DNA from: Pseudooceanicola marinus
GTDB lineage: Bacteria; Pseudomonadota; Alphaproteobacteria; Rhodobacterales; Rhodobacteraceae
Direction: 5' to 3'
DNA length: 64,000 nt
Assembly (NCBI RefSeq): GCF_020177265.1
Contig: NZ_JAIVMC010000005.1
Span: 1 to 64,000, forward strand
Shown: positions 54,885 to 63,267 of the stretch, in pieces
Layout: the number at the start of each line of letters is the position of its first letter
How positions within the stretch are numbered: the stretch's first letter is position 1
Notes under the pieces: generated by a model
The model's input: only the letters and a program-made list of their open reading frames with translations
Databases searched by the model: none
Told to the model about the DNA's origin: nothing
Program-made: the position numbers and the translations under genes

Positions 54885-55867
54885 GGGGCCTCCCGGTAGA
54901 AACGTTCGACGAAGATGGGGGAGACACGGCGCAGCAGGCTGGCCAGCCCCATGGGCATGGCGACCAGCACCCCGGCGACGATCAGGCCGAAGAACAGCTC
55001 TTCCATGCCCGGGAAGGCGCGCAGGTATTCCGGCAGGGCGGTCAGCAGAACCGCGCCCAGCACGGCGCCGAGGACAGAGCCCAGCCCACCCACCAGGACC
55101 ATGGCGAAGGAGGCGATCAGGTGCAGCATCCCGAAGCTTTCTGGGAAGACATGGCCCACATGACGGGCGAACAGCGCGCCCGCGCAGCCGACGACAAAGC
55201 CCGACCACATGAAGGTGACCAGGATCACCCGCGCCGTGGGAATGGCCAGCGAGGCGGTGGCCACCTCGTTTTCGCGCACCGCCATCACCGCCCGGCCAAA
55301 GCGCGACCGCATCAGGTTCAGCGTGGCCTTCACCAGCAGCACGGTGACGGCCAGGAAGATGTAGAACTTCAGCGTGTCATCGCTCAGCGAGGTGCCCAGC
55401 AGGGTCTCACGCGGCATCGGCATGCCGTCGGTGCCGCCGGTGACGGGCTTTGCATGCAGGTAGGCCCATCTCATCAGCTCGCCGAAGGCCAGGGTGATGA
55501 TCGCCAGGTAATAGCTGCGGATGCCGCGCAGCGCGGCGGAGGAGGCGAGGAAGCCGCCAAGCGCGCCGAAGGCGCCGGCCAGCGGGATGGTCAGCAGCCA
55601 GGGCACCCCCAGCTTCGCCGCCAGGATGGCCGAGGCATAGGCGCCGATGCCGAAGAAGGCGGTATTGGCAAAGGCCAGCTGGCCCAGGTTGCCGATCACC
55701 AAGGTAAAGCCAAGGGTGACCAGTACCGAGATCAGGATGCCGTTGGCGATGAACTGGGTATAGGGGTTGGTGGCCAGCGGCAGCAGCAGCAGGACCGCGG
55801 GTACGGCCCAGAACAGCCAGCTGCGCAGGCGGCGTTGACGGGCAGAAGGCATTTTCGTCTGGCTCAT
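54881..55867 (-). CDS. Liv-type ABC transporter permease (LivM-like)
   Basis: Inner-membrane permease of 328 residues with about eight to ten helices, including LGFTLVIGNLGQLAFANTAF and FAMVLVGGLGSVLGAVLGAV, the family EAA-like loop (RAVMAVRENEVATASLAIPT), and AFGELMRWAYLHAKPVTGGTDG, the conserved substrate-channel segment. It is overlapped by the LivG-like gene. Confidence 0.92.
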   Translation of the reverse strand: MSQTKMPSARQRRLRSWLFWAVPAVLLLLPLATNPYTQFIANGILISVLVTLGFTLVIGNLGQLAFANTAFFGIGAYASAILAAKLGVPWLLTIPLAGAFGALGGFLASSAALRGIRSYYLAIITLAFGELMRWAYLHAKPVTGGTDGMPMPRETLLGTSLSDDTLKFYIFLAVTVLLVKATLNLMRSRFGRAVMAVRENEVATASLAIPTARVILVTFMWSGFVVGCAGALFARHVGHVFPESFGMLHLIASFAMVLVGGLGSVLGAVLGAVLLTALPEYLRAFPGMEELFFGLIVAGVLVAMPMGLASLLRRVSPIFVERFYREAP

Positions 55868-55871
55868 CGCG

Positions 55872-56741
55872 TCACACCTTCACCACGGCCTTGCGGCCAA
55901 AGAGGCCCTGCGGGCGGATGAACAGGACGGCGACGATGACCACATAGGCGGTGATCTCGATCAGCGCGCTGTCGAGGTAGGCGCCCGCGTATTGCTCGGC
56001 CAGGCCCAGCAGGACCCCGCCCAGCACCGCCCCGCCGAGGGAGCCGAAGCCGCCCAGGGTCATGGCCGCGAAGCCCTTGATCAGGAAGGAGGCGCCCAGG
56101 TCGGGATGCAGCAGCGACACCGGCGCCACCAGGATCCCGCCAAGCGCGCCCAGGGCCGCGCCGATCCCCCAGGAGAAATCGTTGAACCGGTCCACGTTCA
56201 GCCCAATCAGCCGCGCGCCGCGCGGGCTTTGGTAGACCGCCTGGATCATCTTGCCGAGGTCGGTCATCGCCAGCAGGCCAAAGAGGATCAGCAGCAGCAC
56301 CAGCACCGTGCCGATGATGAAGACCGCGTCGCCGGTGATCACCAGGTTGCCGAGGAAGATCGGCTGCATGTCGAAGACGGCTGGCATGGGCAGCACCTCG
56401 CGCCCCCAGACCATGCGGGCGATGCCGCGCAGCACGTAGCCGGCAGCGATGCACATCAGGGCCAGGCCGATATGCGGGCCACCACGCACCGGGCGGATCA
56501 GGCCGCGGTTGAACAGCACCCCCAGCACGAACATGGCGATCATTGCCAGGACGGCGGCGGGCAGGAAGGCCACACCGGCCAGCACCACCAGGACGTAGGA
56601 CAGGAAGGCCCCGGCCATGACGAAATCCCCGTGGCCGAAATTCACCACCGTGGTCGAGCGGTAGACCACCGTCAGCGACAGCGCGATCAGCGCGTAGATC
56701 ATCCCCTGGGACAATCCCCCCAGGGTCAGCTGCATCAGCAT
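55872..56741 (-). CDS. Liv-type ABC transporter permease (LivH-like)
   Basis: Inner-membrane permease of 289 residues, with LGGLSQGMIYALIALSLTVVY at the start, NFGHGDFVMAGAFLSYVLVV, and the conserved AVYQSPRGARLIGLNVDRFN loop and FGSLGGAVLGGVLLGLAEQY segment. An internal ATG 6 bases on is a possible start. It follows the substrate-binding protein gene by 84 bases containing a hairpin. Confidence 0.93.
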   Translation of the reverse strand: MLMQLTLGGLSQGMIYALIALSLTVVYRSTTVVNFGHGDFVMAGAFLSYVLVVLAGVAFLPAAVLAMIAMFVLGVLFNRGLIRPVRGGPHIGLALMCIAAGYVLRGIARMVWGREVLPMPAVFDMQPIFLGNLVITGDAVFIIGTVLVLLLILFGLLAMTDLGKMIQAVYQSPRGARLIGLNVDRFNDFSWGIGAALGALGGILVAPVSLLHPDLGASFLIKGFAAMTLGGFGSLGGAVLGGVLLGLAEQYAGAYLDSALIEITAYVVIVAVLFIRPQGLFGRKAVVKV

Positions 56742-56789
56742 CTTGTCTGCTCCTTCAGAACGACCGGACGTTGCGACCGGGCAAAAGGC

Positions 56790-56815
56790 CCGGGCGCGGC
56801 AGGCACCGCGCCCGG
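56790..56815 (-). terminator. Intercistronic hairpin after the ABC substrate-binding gene
   Basis: A perfect 10-bp stem (CCGGGCGCGG with its complement) and 6-base loop lie between the binding-protein and LivH-like genes. Such hairpins often stop part of the transcription or protect mRNA, so that binding protein is made in excess over the membrane parts. A short T-run follows on the minus strand. Confidence 0.55.
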
Positions 56816-56825
56816 CAGTCGGGGA

Positions 56826-58004
56826 TCAGTAGGGCTGGCCCCAGGCTTTCAGCACGGTCGGCTCTCCATCGACGAAGCCGGCCACGGCCGAGCCCTTGAC
56901 GCCCTGGTGGTCCTCGGGGGTCCAGGTGATCGGGTCGGACAGGATGCCGGTGTCGAAATCACGCACCTCTTCCAGCGCCGCCATCAGCTTGGACCGGGTC
57001 AACTCGGGCCCGACCGCTTCCAGGGCGGCCACCAGCGCCTCGGCCGAACCGATGGACACGAAGGAGAAGGTCGAGAGCTCTTCCTCGGGGTAGTACTCGT
57101 GGATCATGTCGCCCCAGGGCTGCATCAGCGGGCCGTCCAGGTTGTCGACGTAGGAGTGGATCACGTAGTAGTTCTTCACCGTGTCGAAATCGCCCGTCCG
57201 CTTCAGGGTGTTTTCCAGGTCGGTCCCGGCCGTGCCCATCACGGGGATGTCACCCATGCCGTATTTCTTCAGGTCGCGCAGGAAGATGGCGGTTTCCGCC
57301 TCATAAAGCGCGGCGATGATGAAATCGGGCTGTTCCTGGCGCAGCTTCAGAACCTGGGCGGTTGCGTCGGTCTGGCCACGTTCCATCGTCAGTTCCAGCG
57401 AGGGGGTCACGCCCTGCTCTTCCAGGTAATCCCGCGCGGGGTTGGAATAGCTGTGCGCCCAGTCGTTGGAATGCTCGATGATCGCCACGTTGGTGGTGTC
57501 GGGCTTGGACAGCACGAACTGCGCCATGGCGCGACCGTTGGCGCGACCCGTGGGCACACCGTGGAAGATGTTGGCCGCCAGCGGATCGGAGATGGAATCG
57601 CTGACCGCATGGGCGACGATCCAGGGCAGGCCCGCCTCTTCGATGGTCGGGCGCAGGGCCACGGCCACGCCGGAGCAGGAGTTGCCCTGCAGCATGAACA
57701 CCTCATCCTGCGAGATCAGCTTCTTGGCGGCAGCCAGGCCCTTGGCGCTGTCGCAGGCGGTATCTTCCTGCACCGCGACCAGTTGGCGGCCATGCACGCC
57801 ACCCTCGGCGTTGACCTTGTCGTAATAGGCCATCATCCCGATCAGCGCCTTGCTGTAGGAAGAGGCATTGCCGGAGAACGGGCCCATCACGCCGATGGTG
57901 ATGGCATCGTCGGTCAGGCCCTGGGTTTCCCAGGCATCGTCCTGCGCCAGCAGCGGCGACGCCGAAACGGCGAAGGCGGCCAGCAGGCTTGCGAAAGTCT
58001 TCAT
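56826..58004 (-). CDS. Liv-type ABC transporter substrate-binding protein
   Basis: Periplasmic binding protein of 392 residues. Signal peptide MKTFASLLAAFAVSASPLLA (cleavage about residue 20), then the Peripla_BP_6 fold starting ITIGVMGPFSGNASSYSKAL, with MAYYDKVNAEGGVHGRQLVA, the ligand-site region and the C-terminal lobe. It is the first gene of the operon SBP-LivH-LivM-LivG-LivF-M19. A TetR-type operator lies 74-91 bases upstream of its ATG. The ligand is unknown. Confidence 0.93.
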   Translation of the reverse strand: MKTFASLLAAFAVSASPLLAQDDAWETQGLTDDAITIGVMGPFSGNASSYSKALIGMMAYYDKVNAEGGVHGRQLVAVQEDTACDSAKGLAAAKKLISQDEVFMLQGNSCSGVAVALRPTIEEAGLPWIVAHAVSDSISDPLAANIFHGVPTGRANGRAMAQFVLSKPDTTNVAIIEHSNDWAHSYSNPARDYLEEQGVTPSLELTMERGQTDATAQVLKLRQEQPDFIIAALYEAETAIFLRDLKKYGMGDIPVMGTAGTDLENTLKRTGDFDTVKNYYVIHSYVDNLDGPLMQPWGDMIHEYYPEEELSTFSFVSIGSAEALVAALEAVGPELTRSKLMAALEEVRDFDTGILSDPITWTPEDHQGVKGSAVAGFVDGEPTVLKAWGQPY

Positions 58005-58077
58005 GGTTCACTCCTGTTGGAAGTCAGTTGGGTCCTGCGGTTCGGGCCGCTTTTTGTTGGGGTTGATCCCTATAGAT

Positions 58078-58095
58078 ACCGACTGGTTGGTTTGT
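58078..58095 (+). promoter_or_regulatory. TetR-family operator upstream of the ABC operon
   Basis: ACCGACTGGTTGGTTTGT is imperfectly palindromic and matches the site at 58737 at 14 of 18 positions. It lies between the TetR stop and the start of the ABC operon, suggesting control of that operon. Confidence 0.6.
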
Positions 58096-58102
58096 TATTT
58101 GA

Positions 58103-58723
58103 TCAGCCGGATTTCACCGGGCGCACGTGCACGGCGATGATCGCCTTCAGCGCCCCCAGCATTTCGTGGAAGTAGGCGTCGTCGCGGCGCAGCACGGCCT
58201 GCACCGCCATGCCCCGGAAGACGTTCATCACCAGGTTCAGTGCCACGCGGGAGGAGACCACGTCGGCATCCACCGCCACGAAGCTGCGGGACCAGGTGCC
58301 CTCGAACCGTTCGTGCAGGTCAAGGATCAGCGGTGCCAGATGGCGGCGCAGCTCCTCGTCGCCCCGGGCGGCGACGATGATTTCCAGCGAGGAATAGAAC
58401 CAGTCGCCGTGGCGAACCCCGTCCCAGACCGCATCAAAGAAGGCGTCATAACTGAGGCGCCCGGCGCGCAGCTCCGTCGCCAGGGCCTCCAGCGCGTTGG
58501 CGAAGTTGGCGAACATCTCTTCGGTGGCGGCGACGATCAGGTCCATCTTGCCGGGGTAATGGTGCGTCTGCGCGCCCCGCGACACCCCCGCCCGCTTTGC
58601 AATGCCGGCGGTGCTGGTATTGGCATAGCCCACATCCATCAGCGACTCGATCGTCGCCTGCAACAGAAGGCGGCGCGTCTTGGCGCTGCGCTGGTCCTGG
58701 GTTCTGCGTTCCGTGATCGTCAT
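58103..58723 (-). CDS. TetR/AcrR-family transcriptional regulator
   Basis: Repressor of 206 residues with an N-terminal helix-turn-helix (TSTAGIAKRAGVSRGAQTHH, residues about 35-54) and an all-helical ligand domain (FANFANALEALATELRAGRL and after). ATG 58723 is chosen because homology starts there; an ATG 16 codons upstream overlaps the operator. Two similar 18-bp sites, one before this gene and one before the ABC operon, fit autoregulation and repression of transport. Its ligand may be the transported compound. Confidence 0.92.
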   Translation of the reverse strand: MTITERRTQDQRSAKTRRLLLQATIESLMDVGYANTSTAGIAKRAGVSRGAQTHHYPGKMDLIVAATEEMFANFANALEALATELRAGRLSYDAFFDAVWDGVRHGDWFYSSLEIIVAARGDEELRRHLAPLILDLHERFEGTWSRSFVAVDADVVSSRVALNLVMNVFRGMAVQAVLRRDDAYFHEMLGALKAIIAVHVRPVKSG

Positions 58724-58736
58724 GTCGCCTCCATTT

Positions 58737-58754
58737 ACAAACAGGTCGGTTTGT
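58737..58754 (+). promoter_or_regulatory. TetR-family operator upstream of the tetR gene
   Basis: ACAAACAGGTCGGTTTGT is a nearly perfect palindrome (ACAAAC facing GTTTGT) 14-31 bp upstream of the TetR start. It shares 14 of 18 bases with the site at 58078, suggesting autoregulation. Confidence 0.65.
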
Positions 58755-58967
58755 TTCTGGATTCGAGTCAAGCGATACGTGTGATGGACTATCTGTGGGC
58801 GTCGTTTTTCCCCGACGCCGGGTCGTCACTGCTCGTAATCTGGGCATACACAGCGGTCAGAGGGCACTCAGGGCGGGCCGCGCGGCGGCGCTGTCGCAAT
58901 CATGTCATCTGCGCGTCACATGGCTGAAACCTGGCGCGCGCAGGTCGCAGGCACAAGGAGACACCCC

Positions 58968-59786
58968 ATGACCCTTCCCGTGATCGGCGCCGCCCTGATG
59001 GTGCCCGAACTGGCCACCTACCACGACTGGCTGTTCGAGAAGAACCGCGACCTAGAAATCCAGAGCTTCGCCGACCCGGCCCTGCTGGCCTCCGGCGACT
59101 GGCAGCCGCTGGTCGACGAGGCGAAGCGCCAGCTGGACGGTTTCGCCGGGCGCTATGGCATCCATGGCCCCTTCTGGGGCCTCAGCTTTGCCAATCCGGA
59201 CCCGGAGATCCGCGCCGTCGTGACCCGCCGCATGGCCCAGGGCCTGGACATCTGCGAGGCGCTTGGCGGCAGTCACATGGTCATCCACTCGCCCTTCACC
59301 ACCTGGGATCACCACAATCTGTCCACCTACCCCGGCGGGCTGGCGCGGGTGACGGAATGGGTGCACGAAAGCCTCGGCGCCGCCGTGACCCGGGCCGAGA
59401 ACGCCGGGATCACCCTGGTGCTGGAGAATATCGAGGACATCGATCCCGAGGCTCGCAAGGAACTGGTCCAAAGCTTCGGCTCCGAGGCGCTGAAGCTGTC
59501 CATCGACACGGGGCACGCCCACTATGCGCACGGCTCGACCGGGGCGCAGCCGGTGGATTACTTCGTCCGTTCGGCGGGTGATCTGCTGGGCCATGTGCAC
59601 CTGCAGGACGCCGACGGCTATGCCGACCGGCACTGGTCCATCGGCGAGGGCACGATCCGCTGGCACGAGGTGTTCCGCGCCATCGCCGCCACCGGCGCCA
59701 ACCCGCGCCTGATCCTGGAGCTGCGCAACCGCGCGGACATCCCCCGCTCGATGGCCTGGCTGGAATCCCGGGGGCTGGGACAGTAA
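58968..59786 (+). CDS. Sugar phosphate isomerase/epimerase family protein
   Basis: TIM-barrel AP2Ec-type protein of 272 residues. Metal-site landmarks include HSPFTTWDHHNL, VLENIEDIDPEARKELVQ (Glu), LKLSIDTGHAHYAH (Asp and His), GDLLGHVHLQDADGY (His) and a C-terminal LILELRN (Glu). AAGGAG precedes ATG 58968; the upstream open frame is not used. It is transcribed away from the TetR gene. Substrate is unknown, as usual in this family. Confidence 0.87.
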   Translation: MTLPVIGAALMVPELATYHDWLFEKNRDLEIQSFADPALLASGDWQPLVDEAKRQLDGFAGRYGIHGPFWGLSFANPDPEIRAVVTRRMAQGLDICEALGGSHMVIHSPFTTWDHHNLSTYPGGLARVTEWVHESLGAAVTRAENAGITLVLENIEDIDPEARKELVQSFGSEALKLSIDTGHAHYAHGSTGAQPVDYFVRSAGDLLGHVHLQDADGYADRHWSIGEGTIRWHEVFRAIAATGANPRLILELRNRADIPRSMAWLESRGLGQ

Positions 59787-59794
59787 GCAGGGGC

Positions 59795-60367
59795 ATGTCC
59801 GCCCCCGATCCCTCTCCCCAGACGCCTCCGAAGAAGCGCAAGAAGATCGACGCCGGGCTGATTACCCTTGCGCTGATCTGCGCGGCCAGCGGCGCAGCGG
59901 TCTGGGTTCTGCACGGGCCGGAGGTCTTCACCGATACCCTGCTGGTCGAGCTGGGCTTTGCCGCCATGCTGCTGCCCAAGGTCGTGGGCGGCATCCTTCT
60001 GGCCGTGGCCCTTGGCTATGTCCTGCCGCGCGAGCGCATCCTGGCGCTCGCCGGTCCCGACAGCGGGGTGCGCGGCCTGGCCGTGGCGACCGCGGCCGGG
60101 GCGCTTTTCCCCGGCGGGCCGGCGGTGACCTTTGCCCTGACGGCGGGGCTGATCACCTCGGGCGCCGACATCGCGGCGGGGGTGGCGATGGTCTCGGGCT
60201 GGGTCCTGCTGTCGGCCAACCGCACCCTGATCTGGGAGCTGTCCTTCCTGCCCGCCCATTTCGTCGGCCTGCGCGTGCTGATGACCCTGCCGGTGCCAAT
60301 CCTGCTGGGGCTGGCCATCCGCCACGTGGCGCGGCGCCGGGCGATCACGGGAGAAGCGGCGGAATGA
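59795..60367 (+). CDS. Predicted permease, first half (two-gene permease)
   Basis: Membrane protein of 190 residues with a basic cytoplasmic start (PPKKRKK) and four to five helices. Its centre LAVATAAGALFPGGPAVTFA contains a Pro-Gly-Gly-Pro motif also found in the next gene (TPGGPFVAFAIG). Such paired motifs mark ArsP/UPF0718-like permeases, normally one chain of about 330-350 residues. Here the two halves are separate genes overlapping by 4 bases. Substrate unknown. Confidence 0.75.
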   Translation: MSAPDPSPQTPPKKRKKIDAGLITLALICAASGAAVWVLHGPEVFTDTLLVELGFAAMLLPKVVGGILLAVALGYVLPRERILALAGPDSGVRGLAVATAAGALFPGGPAVTFALTAGLITSGADIAAGVAMVSGWVLLSANRTLIWELSFLPAHFVGLRVLMTLPVPILLGLAIRHVARRRAITGEAAE

Positions 60368-60855
60368 ACATCCTGATCGGCAGCGCGATCATCTGGGCCG
60401 GTGCCCTCTGGGCCCTGGCCCGGGTCCGGCGCGATCACGCGTCCGAACTGCGCACGGTCTGGACGATCAGCCTCGACACCTTCGTCTTCATGCTGCCGCG
60501 TCTGATGCTGGGCCTGATCTCCGCCGGATTCCTGGCGCTGCTGCTGCCGGAGGCCTTCGTGCAACGATTCCTGGGCGACAGCGCGGGCTTCGCCGGGCTG
60601 CTGATCGCCTCCGTTTTCGGGGCGCTGACCCCGGGCGGCCCCTTCGTGGCCTTCGCGATCGGCGCCTCGGCCCTCAAGGCCGGCGCAACCTTCGGCGCCC
60701 TGACCGCCTATGTAACGGCCTGGTGCATCTATTCGATCCTTCGGATCATGAGCTACGAGGTGCCAATGATGGGGGGCAGGTTCACAAAGGTCAGGCTGCT
60801 CTATTCGCTGCCGGTCCCGGTGGTCCTGGGGTTGGTGGCGCAGGCCGTCATGTAG
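60364..60855 (+). CDS. Predicted permease, second half
   Basis: Membrane protein of 163 residues with four helices and the motif FGALTPGGPFVAFAIGASAL in a membrane region, mirroring the Pro-Gly-Gly-Pro motif in the preceding gene. The ATGA overlap with that gene indicates co-translation and likely hetero-oligomer formation. No substrate can be inferred. Confidence 0.75.
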   Translation: MNILIGSAIIWAGALWALARVRRDHASELRTVWTISLDTFVFMLPRLMLGLISAGFLALLLPEAFVQRFLGDSAGFAGLLIASVFGALTPGGPFVAFAIGASALKAGATFGALTAYVTAWCIYSILRIMSYEVPMMGGRFTKVRLLYSLPVPVVLGLVAQAVM

Positions 60856-60881
60856 GCTGACGGCCCGCGCGGATCGCGTGG

Positions 60882-61796
60882 TTAGCTGGCGGCCTTCACC
60901 GGCTCGGCGCCGTGTTTCATCGCCCAGTTGGCCGTCGCCTTGATCCCGCCCAGCGGGAAGAAGTGGATCTGCGCCGGCGCATGGGTACCGGTCACCCGGG
61001 CCTCGGCGAAGTCGGTCATGACCTCGGTCGGCTCGTAGGGCAGCATCAGCTTGGTCACGTCCATGGCGCGCTTCTGCAGCACCTTCAGGGACGGGCCGAC
61101 GCCGCAGGCGATGGCGAACTTGATCAGCGTCTGCAGCTTCGCCGGGCCGGCGATGCCCACGTGCACCGGCAGGTCAACATTGGCGTCGCGCAGGCTGGCG
61201 ATCCAGTCCAGCACCGGCTGCGCCTCGAAGGCGAACTGGGTGACGACCGCCATCTCGGCGTCGGTGCGCTCGGAGAAGCTCTGTTTCCACTGCATCGCGT
61301 CATCGACCAGCTTGGTGGAGCCGTCAGGGTCGATGTCCTTGTTGCCCTCGGGGTGGCCCGCGACGTGCAGGCGCTTGAACCCGTGCTGGTCGAACAGGCC
61401 GGTTTCCAGCAGCTGCATGGAGGAATGGTAGTCGCCGTGCGGCTCTGCCACGCCCCCGGCCAGCATCAGCGCCTGATCGACACCCGCTTCGCCCTGGTAG
61501 CGCTTGATCCAGTCTTCCAGCGTCGCCTTGTCCTTGATGATGCGCGCGGGGAAGTGCGGCATCACAGGGAAGCCTTCGTCCGCGAGGCGCTTGGCGGTGG
61601 CCACCATCTCCTCGATGGGCGTGCCCTCGATGTGGGCGATGTATACGCGGGTGCCCTCGGGCAGCAGGGTGCGGAAATCCTCGATCTTGGCTGCCGTGCG
61701 CGGCATCACCTCGATGGAATAGCCCTGCACAAGCTCGTGCAGCCCGGCTCCGGTGGCGGAGCCCCCTTTGTCGCGTCGTCCGATGAACGAGATCAT
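60882..61796 (-). CDS. Methylenetetrahydrofolate reductase-like protein
   Basis: FAD-dependent TIM-barrel protein of 304 residues. Family landmarks are YSIEVMPRTAAKIEDFRTLL (place of the S-x-E-x-x-P motif), MPHFPARIIKD, VDQALMLAGGVAEPHGDY (flavin site, D-x-A-L-x-L-x-G-G) and FKRLHVAGHPEGNKDID. It converts or handles C1-tetrahydrofolate units; many Rhodobacterales carry several such paralogues in degradation clusters for methylated compounds. ATG 61796 is preferred. A palindromic ATGTATACAT operator-like site lies 32 bases upstream. Confidence 0.85.
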   Translation of the reverse strand: MISFIGRRDKGGSATGAGLHELVQGYSIEVMPRTAAKIEDFRTLLPEGTRVYIAHIEGTPIEEMVATAKRLADEGFPVMPHFPARIIKDKATLEDWIKRYQGEAGVDQALMLAGGVAEPHGDYHSSMQLLETGLFDQHGFKRLHVAGHPEGNKDIDPDGSTKLVDDAMQWKQSFSERTDAEMAVVTQFAFEAQPVLDWIASLRDANVDLPVHVGIAGPAKLQTLIKFAIACGVGPSLKVLQKRAMDVTKLMLPYEPTEVMTDFAEARVTGTHAPAQIHFFPLGGIKATANWAMKHGAEPVKAAS

Positions 61797-61828
61797 ATCC
61801 TGCAGTCTCCTCCGTAATCCCTGTGTCA

Positions 61829-61838
61829 ATGTATACAT
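61829..61838. promoter_or_regulatory. Palindrome ATGTATACAT upstream of the MetF-like gene
   Basis: A perfect 10-bp palindrome in an AT-rich stretch, 32 bp upstream of the MetF-like start. The form is typical of GntR (FadR subgroup) operators. A near copy lies at 61915. Confidence 0.5.
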
Positions 61839-61914
61839 GATATGACGATTCCCACAAGAGCTACGCGCATAAACGCAAGTTTTCGGCGGATGACAGAGCA
61901 TCCGTCGCGCTGTG

Positions 61915-61924
61915 ATGTATTCAT
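61915..61924. promoter_or_regulatory. Second related site ATGTATTCAT
   Basis: Matches the palindrome at 61829 in 9 of 10 bases and shares the following TGA. The two sites are 86 bp apart, between the MetF-like gene and the TRAP genes. Confidence 0.35.
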
Positions 61925-61962
61925 GACGCAGGTCAGACGCGGGGCCCGCAGGCCCCGCATCG

Positions 61963-63267
61963 TCATTGCATCATGGTATCAGGTAGGATCAGAACGATCT
62001 GAGGGAAGGCCACCAGCAGGATCAGCGTCGCCAGCATCGCGAACCAGAAGGGCGTGACGCCCGCGAAGATCCGCGCCAGCGGCACGTCGCGCGCCACCGA
62101 TTTGACGATGAAGACGTTGACCCCCACGGGCGGCGAGATCAGCCCCATTTCCAGCGTCAGTACCACCAGCACGCCGAACCAGATCGGGTCCAGACCCAGC
62201 TGCATGATCACCGGGAAGTAGATCGGCATGGTCAGCACCAGCATGGCGAACCCTTCCAGGAAGCAGCCCAGCACCAGGTAGGTCAGCAGGATCAGCGCCA
62301 GGATGGCGATCGGCCCCACGTCCAGCCCAGCCAGGAAGTCACCGACCAGCGCCGGGATGTGGGTCAGAGCCAGGAAGGGGTTGATCATATGGGCGGCGAT
62401 CAGGATCAGCATCACCGTGGCGGTGGTCACCACGCTGTCCTTCGCCGCTTCCCAGAAGCGGCGGAAAGTCAGCTTGCCCTGAAGCGAAGCGATCAGGATC
62501 ACCAGCCCTGCGCCCACGGCCGAAGCCTCGGTCGGGGAGAAGATGCCGGTGTAGATGCCGCCGATGGTCAGGATGACGACCAGCAGCACGGGCAGTGCGC
62601 CGATCAGTTTCTGCGCCTTCTCGCCCATGGTGGTCTTGGGACCCTTGGGGCCGAAGTGCGGCCAGATCCAGCACATGATCGAGATCGCGGCGATGAACAT
62701 CGCCAGCATCAGCAGCCCCGGCAGGACGCCCGCCAGGAACAGGCGGCCGATGCTCTGCTGGGTCAGAATGGCATAGATGACGAAGCCGGTGGAGGGCGGG
62801 ATCAGGATCCCCAGCGTACCGCCCGCGGCGACCACGCCGGTGGACAGCCGGTTGTCGTAGTTGAAGCGGTCCATCTGCGCCATGGACACCTTGCCCATTG
62901 TAAGCGCCGAGGCCACGGACGAGCCCGACAGCGCGGCGAAGCCCGCACAGCCCAGCACCGTGGCCGAGGCCAGGCCGCCGCGCAGCCGTCCGATAATCGC
63001 ATAGGCGGCGTCATAAAGGCTCGCGCTCATCCCGGTGACGGAGGCGACGTTGCCCATCAGGATGAACAGCGGCACCACCACCAGTTCGGCGGAAGAGGCG
63101 AGGGTAAAGCTTTCGGAGGCCATCAGCGACATGGCCGAGTTGAGGTCGCGCAGCACCCAGATGCCGACGAAGCCCACGGCGAACATCGACAGGGCGACGG
63201 GAAAGCGCAGGACAAGAAGCGCCAGCAGCACCAGCATGCCGACGAGGCCGATCATTTCTCCGCTCAT
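61963..63267 (-). CDS. TRAP transporter large permease (DctM type)
   Basis: Inner-membrane permease of 434 residues with about twelve helices. Typical DctM segments are GMLVLLALLVLRFPVALSMF at the start, FAALSGSSVASALTMGKVSM, GVVAAGGTLGILIPPSTGFV and the C-terminal EMGLISPPVGVNVFIVKSVA. It works with the small permease and a periplasmic binding protein to import organic acids or other solutes using an ion gradient. It overlaps the DctQ-type gene by 4 bases. Confidence 0.94.
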   Translation of the reverse strand: MSGEMIGLVGMLVLLALLVLRFPVALSMFAVGFVGIWVLRDLNSAMSLMASESFTLASSAELVVVPLFILMGNVASVTGMSASLYDAAYAIIGRLRGGLASATVLGCAGFAALSGSSVASALTMGKVSMAQMDRFNYDNRLSTGVVAAGGTLGILIPPSTGFVIYAILTQQSIGRLFLAGVLPGLLMLAMFIAAISIMCWIWPHFGPKGPKTTMGEKAQKLIGALPVLLVVILTIGGIYTGIFSPTEASAVGAGLVILIASLQGKLTFRRFWEAAKDSVVTTATVMLILIAAHMINPFLALTHIPALVGDFLAGLDVGPIAILALILLTYLVLGCFLEGFAMLVLTMPIYFPVIMQLGLDPIWFGVLVVLTLEMGLISPPVGVNVFIVKSVARDVPLARIFAGVTPFWFAMLATLILLVAFPQIVLILPDTMMQ

